Positions 14,663 through 19,194 of a DNA stretch of 19,194 nt are shown in pieces. The notes beneath the pieces were generated by a model that saw nothing but the letters and a program-made list of their open reading frames with translations, was not told the origin of the DNA and searched no databases. The stretch is from assembly GCA_964610175.1 (NCBI GenBank), contig CAZSVE010000055.1:1-19194 (forward strand), written 5' to 3'. Position 1 is the first letter of the stretch, and every line of letters begins with the position of its first letter. The translations under genes and the position numbers were made by a program. This DNA is from CAZSVE01 sp964610175 (lineage in GTDB: Bacteria > Pseudomonadota > Gammaproteobacteria > HK1).

Positions 14663-16067
14663 CGAATTGCCTCAGGTTTTCCAGGTGGTGTTCGATATCG
14701 TCCCGGTAAAGTTGACCGGTGATACCGTTGATCAGTCGTTGCAATGTGTACCGAAATCCCGTCAGGCCGGATGTACCGAAACCGTGGCTAATCAGGCTGC
14801 CGTAATTGTAGTTGAAGACGGCCTGGACCTCCGGCGCCTCCCCAGGTTGTTTTTCCTGGAACTCGAAGTGTTTTCCCAGGTAGGGATGGCGGGCGATCGC
14901 GGAATCGATGGGATCATCCCCGAACAGAGTCATCCGATCCCCCCAGCGCGCGATGTTGGGCTCCAGCGCCGCCAGTTCCGAACGGAGTTTCAGATCCGTC
15001 ACGAATCCCGTGGCAACGATGACGAAGTCCGTGACGAACGAAGCGCTTGGTGTCGATAGGTGAACACCATCCTCCCCCATTTGAATCTTTTCCCAGGGCG
15101 AACCCGGATGCAGAAAAAAATGCTTATAGCGCGTTGCACGCTCCCAGCTATCCCGGGTCGGGAGCTGTCCCATCCGGAGAATGTGCCGGATGAACCGGTA
15201 ACGCAACGAATCGTCGAGATCCACGTGGTTCCTCAGGAATCCTGGAAAGTCGGCCCACTGGAAGGCATCCACCCGGACGATCTCCGGGCGTCGGAAGAAA
15301 AGACGAACCTCCCGCACGCCGGCATCCAGGGCCAGACAGGCATTATCGAAGGCCGAGGCGCCAGCGCCCAAGATCGCAATCCTTTTCCCGTTCAATTCGG
15401 AGAAGTCGATGGGATCGGATGTATGGGCCAGGCATCGTTCGGGAAGGGCATCCCGGATCCATTGTGGCATGTGCCAGGCCCCCGCCCCATCGATTCCCGT
15501 GGCCAGGACCACCTTGCGGGCAAAAAGGGTTTCCTCTTTGCCATGGGAAGTCACGGTAACGGCAAAACAGGCATCCGTCGCTTGCCATTCCATGCGTTCG
15601 ACCCGGGTCGAGTGGCGCACGGATAAACTGAGAACCTCCTGAAACCACTGGAGATATTCCGCCCACATTTCCCGGGGAATCCTATACAGTGCCGCCCAAC
15701 TTTCTTCTCCCCATTGGGCTTCGTACCAGGCGCGAAAGGTCAGGCTGGGTATGCCCTGATCCAGACCGGTCAATTCCTTGGGGGTCCGCAGGGTTTCCAT
15801 GCGGGCGAATTTGATCCAGGGACCCGCCTTTCCGGGTGGGTTTTCGTCCACGATCAATACGCGGTCCACGGATTCCTGCCGCAAACCGAATGCCACGCCA
15901 AGCCCGCTTTGCCCGCCCCCAACGATCAATACGTTCAGGATGGGCGCTCCCGTCCCGGTATGGCGCTCCGGGATCCAAGGGCGGGTGGTCGTTCCCAGTA
16001 AATCCAGGTCTCGCACCACTGTTTTATCGAGCGCGGCAAGACCTGATAGATTTTTTGTAACAGGCAT
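14646..16067 (-). CDS. Flavin-containing monooxygenase-like FAD/NAD(P)-binding protein
   Basis: The 473-residue protein has two dinucleotide-binding motifs: VLIVGGGQSGLG (47-58) for FAD and IAILGAGASAFD (230-241) for NADPH. KVVLATGID (185-193) and FVIVATGF further on fit the 'ATG' motif of flavoprotein monooxygenases. The family adds oxygen to N, S or C atoms of small molecules, or acts as an oxidoreductase. A long N-terminal extension (about 45 residues) precedes the FAD motif. There is no signal peptide. AAGGA lies seven bases before the ATG. Thirty-four bases separate it from the Rieske oxygenase gene upstream and its end overlaps the LOG gene. It is not the same family as the FAD urate hydroxylase HpxO. 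The substrate is unknown. Confidence 0.85.
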   Translation of the reverse strand: MPVTKNLSGLAALDKTVVRDLDLLGTTTRPWIPERHTGTGAPILNVLIVGGGQSGLGVAFGLRQESVDRVLIVDENPPGKAGPWIKFARMETLRTPKELTGLDQGIPSLTFRAWYEAQWGEESWAALYRIPREMWAEYLQWFQEVLSLSVRHSTRVERMEWQATDACFAVTVTSHGKEETLFARKVVLATGIDGAGAWHMPQWIRDALPERCLAHTSDPIDFSELNGKRIAILGAGASAFDNACLALDAGVREVRLFFRRPEIVRVDAFQWADFPGFLRNHVDLDDSLRYRFIRHILRMGQLPTRDSWERATRYKHFFLHPGSPWEKIQMGEDGVHLSTPSASFVTDFVIVATGFVTDLKLRSELAALEPNIARWGDRMTLFGDDPIDSAIARHPYLGKHFEFQEKQPGEAPEVQAVFNYNYGSLISHGFGTSGLTGFRYTLQRLINGITGQLYRDDIEHHLENLRQFDEPDF

Positions 16068-16101
16068 GATATTTCCTTAAGGTACCGGCTTGGTTCCGGA
16101 T

Positions 16102-17106
16102 TCAACTTGACTGAAACAGCTTGAATAGTTTGTCCCGCATCAATAACCCGGCGCGATCGGTTGGAATATGTGCCTCCCTTGCCGGATCCAAGGGAAGATT
16201 CGGATCGATGGACTCGATGACCCGGCGATCCTCGGCAACAATGCGTCTTTCAAAGGCAAGGAGCTGTTCGACGGAAACTTGTTCCTCACGGTCGTTCCGA
16301 AAATGAAATTGAAGAATTTTTATTTCTCCATTTTCCATGGGGACAGCGTTATTGATGATGACATGCTCGAGGCCGCTGGAATAAGAAATGGCCAGACGAA
16401 TGGTGAAAGGGATATACCATTCGATCGCCATGGTACGGCACGATTTTCCCTTATCCATTTTTGTATTGGCGGCTTGCAGATCATCCGCTTTCACATCGAG
16501 CACCGCATGCACTCCCACCCCCTGGGAGCCTCGGTCATAGACTTCGTATTCGATAGGATTCACCGCCGCGTTATCGCCGAAGGTTCCATCATGGACAAAG
16601 GGAAAATGCGACATATCCAGTTCATTTTCCATAACCCGGATCGGATTGGCATTCCAGGTTTCGTAAAAACAGTGAATCCTGCGGAATCCGGGGTCATGCT
16701 CTTCGGGGAAAAAGGGTATTTCGGATCGGGGCTGGCCAAGACAAACCCATGCGTAACCATAAGCGGCCTGACAGTGGAAGGGGTTGACATCACAACGGGA
16801 GACCGTTTTCTTGGCTTGGGGAATATTTATACATTTTCCCATGCGGTCGAAGCGCCAGCCATGATAGGGGCACAGAACCAGACCATCGGCCGTCTTCCCA
16901 AGAGAGAGTTGGGCATAGCGGTGGTTGCAGCGATCACGAATCGCGGCTGGTTGACCCTCCGCATCCAACCATAAAACCATTTTTTCGCCCAGCAACGTAA
17001 ACGCCGAAGGCCCGTTTTCCAGATCTTCGATAGGTATGACGGGATACCAGAAATCCCGTAAGGCCGATTCCTCGATGATGCTGTGCATAAATACCCCCGT
17101 AGGCAT
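16102..17106 (-). CDS. Rieske [2Fe-2S] ring-hydroxylating oxygenase, alpha-subunit type
   Basis: The 334-residue protein has the Rieske cluster motif C60-N-H62 ... C79-P-Y-H82-G-W and the mononuclear iron site with D164-M-S-H167-F-P-F-V-H172. It is the size of vanillate demethylase-like single-component terminal oxygenases, which receive electrons from a separate reductase; no reductase of the usual type is next to it. Hydroxylation or demethylation of an aromatic or heterocyclic substrate is expected. HpxD of Klebsiella, a purine-oxidising member, has a similar size. ATG 17106 is preferred because GAGGAG lies seven bases upstream; that site is inside a perfect hairpin. It is the first gene of the operon with the monooxygenase, LOG and racemase-like genes. 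Confidence 0.92.
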   Translation of the reverse strand: MPTGVFMHSIIEESALRDFWYPVIPIEDLENGPSAFTLLGEKMVLWLDAEGQPAAIRDRCNHRYAQLSLGKTADGLVLCPYHGWRFDRMGKCINIPQAKKTVSRCDVNPFHCQAAYGYAWVCLGQPRSEIPFFPEEHDPGFRRIHCFYETWNANPIRVMENELDMSHFPFVHDGTFGDNAAVNPIEYEVYDRGSQGVGVHAVLDVKADDLQAANTKMDKGKSCRTMAIEWYIPFTIRLAISYSSGLEHVIINNAVPMENGEIKILQFHFRNDREEQVSVEQLLAFERRIVAEDRRVIESIDPNLPLDPAREAHIPTDRAGLLMRDKLFKLFQSS

Positions 17107-17111
17107 TGTTT

Positions 17112-17132
17112 AGCTCCTCACCGAGAGGAGCT
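17112..17132 (-). promoter_or_regulatory. Hairpin that hides the Shine-Dalgarno sequence of the Rieske gene
   Basis: On the minus strand AGCTCCTC, loop TCGGT, then GAGGAGCT form an 8-bp perfect stem. The 3' arm contains the ribosome-binding site GAGGAG, which ends seven bases before the ATG. The 5' arm is a perfect anti-Shine-Dalgarno. Translation should be low when the stem is formed, as in ribosome-site-sequestering switches and RNA thermometers. It could also be a DNA operator, since the sequence is an inverted repeat. Confidence 0.6.
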
Positions 17133-17289
17133 TCGACAAAACGATCGAAGAAACAGACAATTCTTTCAACTCACCTCTCAGCCTATTTCAGTATCGTTTT
17201 TAAATTAGAAAATACCCCAACAAAATCAATCCAATTTCAACGACGACAAAAACCGCGACGAAATCCCCCGACAAGGCAAACGGGAATCG

Positions 17290-18135
17290 TCAACGCCTAG
17301 GTGTCTCGACGGATATCTCGAAGCGGATTTCCCCGAGTTCTCCATAGTCGGCCCTATATTTTCCCGATTTTGCCGGAAGCATCTTTCCGAGGGCTCCGGT
17401 CAACAGGATCTGTCCAGGTTGCAAGGTCCAACCCTGGGCGATCATGGTGTTGACGAGCCACAGTGCCGCCCGCCATTGATCGCCAAGTGCCTCGCGACCC
17501 TTGCCACGGTTGATTTCGTGTCCATCGAGGAACAGGACCACGTCCACCGCATTGGGATCGACGCTATCGGCCGGTTGGGGATCTCCCACGATGAATTGTT
17601 TCGCGCAAGCATTGGCGGCGATGATATCGGTTCCGATGAGGCGTTTCGTCTTCGAAAACCCGAGATCCGGGAGTTCGATTACCGGGGCGATGGCCCGGAT
17701 GGATTTCCGGAGGGTGGCCGTATCTTCTACAGGCTGGGGCAGCGGCGTTCCGATGATGAAGCCGATTTCGGTTTCCACCATGGGGCGGCGAAAGCCGCTG
17801 CCCTGAACCACCGCTCCATCGGTAAGCCTTCCGGAGTCGAACAGCGCGCCGGCGATGGGGGCATCGAGCCCGAATTTTCGTTGGCCCTTTCGGGAGGTAA
17901 GGCCCGCCTTGAATCCGGCGAGGGTATCGTTGTCCAGTCTTTTCGTGACATAGGCCCTTTGAACGCCATAGGCCATGTCCACATCCATGTCCGAGTATTC
18001 CAGGGACAAGACGGGGATCGGGTCATGGGTGACCTCCGCCCGGAGGATGGTATCGGCGAGCCCTGGCGCCATATCCCCCACGGCGATGCCCATCACACCA
18101 AGCCACAACGCGATGGTAATGAATAGTTTCTTCAT
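17290..18135 (-). CDS. 2-keto-4-pentenoate hydratase-like (MhpD/FAH-related) protein with a signal peptide
   Basis: The frame extends upstream to 18222, but ATG 18135 is preferred: AAGGG lies ten bases before it and a signal peptide begins there. The 281-residue product starts MKKLFITIALWLGVMGIAVG, followed by DMAPGLAD, a plausible cleavage region. The rest is the hydratase/fumarylacetoacetase-related fold: FKAGLTSRKGQ at 75-85, METAL-type glutamates in MVETEIGFIIG (119-129), FLDGHEINRGKGREALGDQW and GQILLTGALGKMLPA. Cytoplasmic relatives hydrate 2-hydroxypentadienoate in aromatic ring breakdown or decarboxylate oxalocrotonate. Export to the periplasm is unusual for this family. The gene reads in the same direction as the Rieske operon, 183 bases upstream of it. 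Confidence 0.82.
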   Translation of the reverse strand: MKKLFITIALWLGVMGIAVGDMAPGLADTILRAEVTHDPIPVLSLEYSDMDVDMAYGVQRAYVTKRLDNDTLAGFKAGLTSRKGQRKFGLDAPIAGALFDSGRLTDGAVVQGSGFRRPMVETEIGFIIGTPLPQPVEDTATLRKSIRAIAPVIELPDLGFSKTKRLIGTDIIAANACAKQFIVGDPQPADSVDPNAVDVVLFLDGHEINRGKGREALGDQWRAALWLVNTMIAQGWTLQPGQILLTGALGKMLPAKSGKYRADYGELGEIRFEISVETPRR

Positions 18136-18323
18136 GATTCTCATACCCTTATGTGTCTGACTCGTAACCGGATATTCGGGAATGGACTCCGACAAACAGT
18201 GGATCCCCATAAACCCGGGCATCCCTTTCTATACAACTTCTCCTCGGCAATGGACGCTATAGCCCCTTACTCGAAAAATCTCGAGAAAAATGCACAAAAA
18301 TTTGTGGTTTGTCATTTTTCGCT

Positions 18324-18393
18324 GCGCGAGAAATCCTTCGCGTTCGGGGTGTCCGCCAAGTCGGAAGATCTCTCCCTTCGGTCGAGATGACAG
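18324..18393 (-). repeat. Short dispersed-repeat motif
   Basis: The minus strand reads CTGTCATCTCGACCGAAGGG then AGAGATCTTC (18364-18393), followed by a related CCGAACGCGAAGGATTTCTC (about 18329-18348). Words of the type 'TCATTTCGACCGAAGGGAGAAATC' recur in intergenic repeats of many bacterial genomes. Together with flanking bases (18223-18486) this fills a region with no supported gene. Confidence 0.5.
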
Positions 18394-18486
18394 GGGAGTG
18401 CTTGGATTGATGATGGCATCATCGAAATGTTTTGGTTTCGGCTTGTCCGGGTTAGGCTTTGATTCGGAATTATCCTTACAAATGGA

Positions 18487-18786
18487 TCGAGTTTCACGAG
18501 AAATCAACTTTGCTCGTTGAAACAATGCACCTATTGCCTGATCCAGTTTGTTCATGGCGTTGGCAATGGCTCGATTAGGGGATTCAGGGCAGCCACCCCA
18601 TGATTCCGAAAGACCGGGTCGTGAAATACGAGAGTGAATCTTGGTGAAAAAGAAAGCAACCCGTGTTCCCATTTCTGTCACCTGATAGCGATGAGTATGG
18701 GGAATACGTTCAATCGGGCCATGCAGACGCGGACGCCGTAAGTCATAGGTCATTCGACCGGATGAGTATTGGTCGACAGGGATATT
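18487..18786 (-). pseudogene. Broken C-terminal fragment of a winged-helix-like protein
   Basis: After a stop at 18787-18789 the minus strand encodes NIPVDQYSSGRMTYDLRR, then PRLHGPIERIPHTHRYQV, TEMGTRVAFFFTKIHSRISR and, near the end, ANAMNKLDQAIGALFQRAKL. The pattern MTYDLRRxRLHGxIxRIPxTHRYxVT is a winged-helix-like module that I have met at the C terminus of larger uncharacterised, often mobile-element-associated proteins. The fragment has no own ribosome site. Past about 18487 the frame runs into repeat sequence without a family-like end. The in-frame upstream sequence (to 18993) contains GKPFDAVG and may be a degraded part of the same gene. Name and function cannot be given. Confidence 0.5.
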
Positions 18787-18789
18787 TCA

Positions 18790-19194
18790 TTGCCGTATGT
18801 CCCCGATTCCGTGGCACCCAAGTCGATGGAGGCGGGATATCGGGTGCCCCCCAAGACTTGAAGAGCCGGCCGCCAGCCCCTCGGCGTCATGGGCAAAACG
18901 CGGACTGCGGGTGATCTCTCGGTTGGCCGTCGACACCGTGGTCGTATCACCCACTGCATCGAAGGGCTTGCCGGGATGATTCGTCATCGGCAATTGGTCG
19001 CTCGATTGTCGGAGGTCTTTGTCGATCGAGGGGAACCCAGGTCATGGGCTCGGCCTGGTGCAACCGAATTCGGGCGGCGAGAGTTCGGATGGCAGGGGTT
19101 CGGGCTGTGATAATGGACCGCGATCACGGTTGCGATCATGGAGTCCTTTCCAATTGAGAGATGAGCCTGAAGGGGTGTTGGAGAGGGTGAGCCG
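18790..19194. other. Right-end region without a supported gene
   Basis: Several open frames of 60-80 codons cross on both strands, none with recognisable motifs or a good ribosome site. It is probably the upstream part of the decayed minus-strand gene listed at 18487-18786, but this could not be confirmed. Confidence 0.4.

Noticed and set aside
18229..18486. Extension of the winged-helix fragment to a 174-residue protein
   Set aside because: Beyond about residue 90 the translation is repeat sequence (LSSRPKGEIF type) and is not a plausible protein part.

Overview
The window looks like chromosomal DNA of a moderately GC-rich proteobacterium, most likely a gammaproteobacterium. The xseA product and the general gene style support this, but nothing here fixes the genus. 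No rRNA, tRNA or CRISPR array was seen. The sequence mixes intact housekeeping and metabolic genes with a visibly decaying accessory segment rich in short repeats and toxin-antitoxin genes.

Left part (1-3826, + strand): the 3' end of a nonribosomal peptide synthetase (NRPS), with half a condensation domain, an adenylation domain, a carrier domain and, out of frame, the terminal thioesterase. The adenylation domain carries an inserted PilZ-like domain between core motifs A8 and A9, the most unusual object in the window. The thioesterase is cut off by a one-base frameshift and then by an in-frame TAA, so the assembly line is probably inactive as a full-length enzyme.

Decay zone (3827-7718, + strand): a family of short dispersed repeats, a small ORF, an addiction-module antitoxin with a frameshifted ParE-like toxin, a fragment of an ABC transporter ATPase cut by a repeat copy, and an RND/MMPL exporter with four frame changes. 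An identical 16-bp palindromic repeat end lies in opposite orientation on either side of this zone.

Middle (7811-12514, + strand): intact genes for a cyclase/kynurenine-formamidase-like hydrolase, XseA, a methionine-rich membrane-anchored helical protein, two tandem transthyretin/5-hydroxyisourate-hydrolase-like proteins and an AT-richer DMT-type permease. Gaps are short enough that several may be co-transcribed.

Right part (12574-18135, - strand): an intact ParE/antitoxin pair, then a compact four-gene operon transcribed in the order Rieske oxygenase, flavin monooxygenase-like protein, LOG-family phosphoribohydrolase, Asp/Glu/hydantoin-racemase-like protein (the last three overlap). The Rieske gene's Shine-Dalgarno sequence lies inside a perfect hairpin. 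Upstream of it is a 2-keto-4-pentenoate-hydratase-like gene with a signal peptide. The far right end holds a short-repeat motif and a broken winged-helix-like gene fragment.

Taken together, LOG (release of a base from a nucleotide), a Rieske oxygenase, an allantoin/hydantoin-racemase relative and two hydroxyisourate-hydrolase relatives suggest purine or hydantoin-type heterocycle metabolism. This is an inference; the core genes of that pathway (uricase, OHCU decarboxylase, allantoinase) are not in the window.
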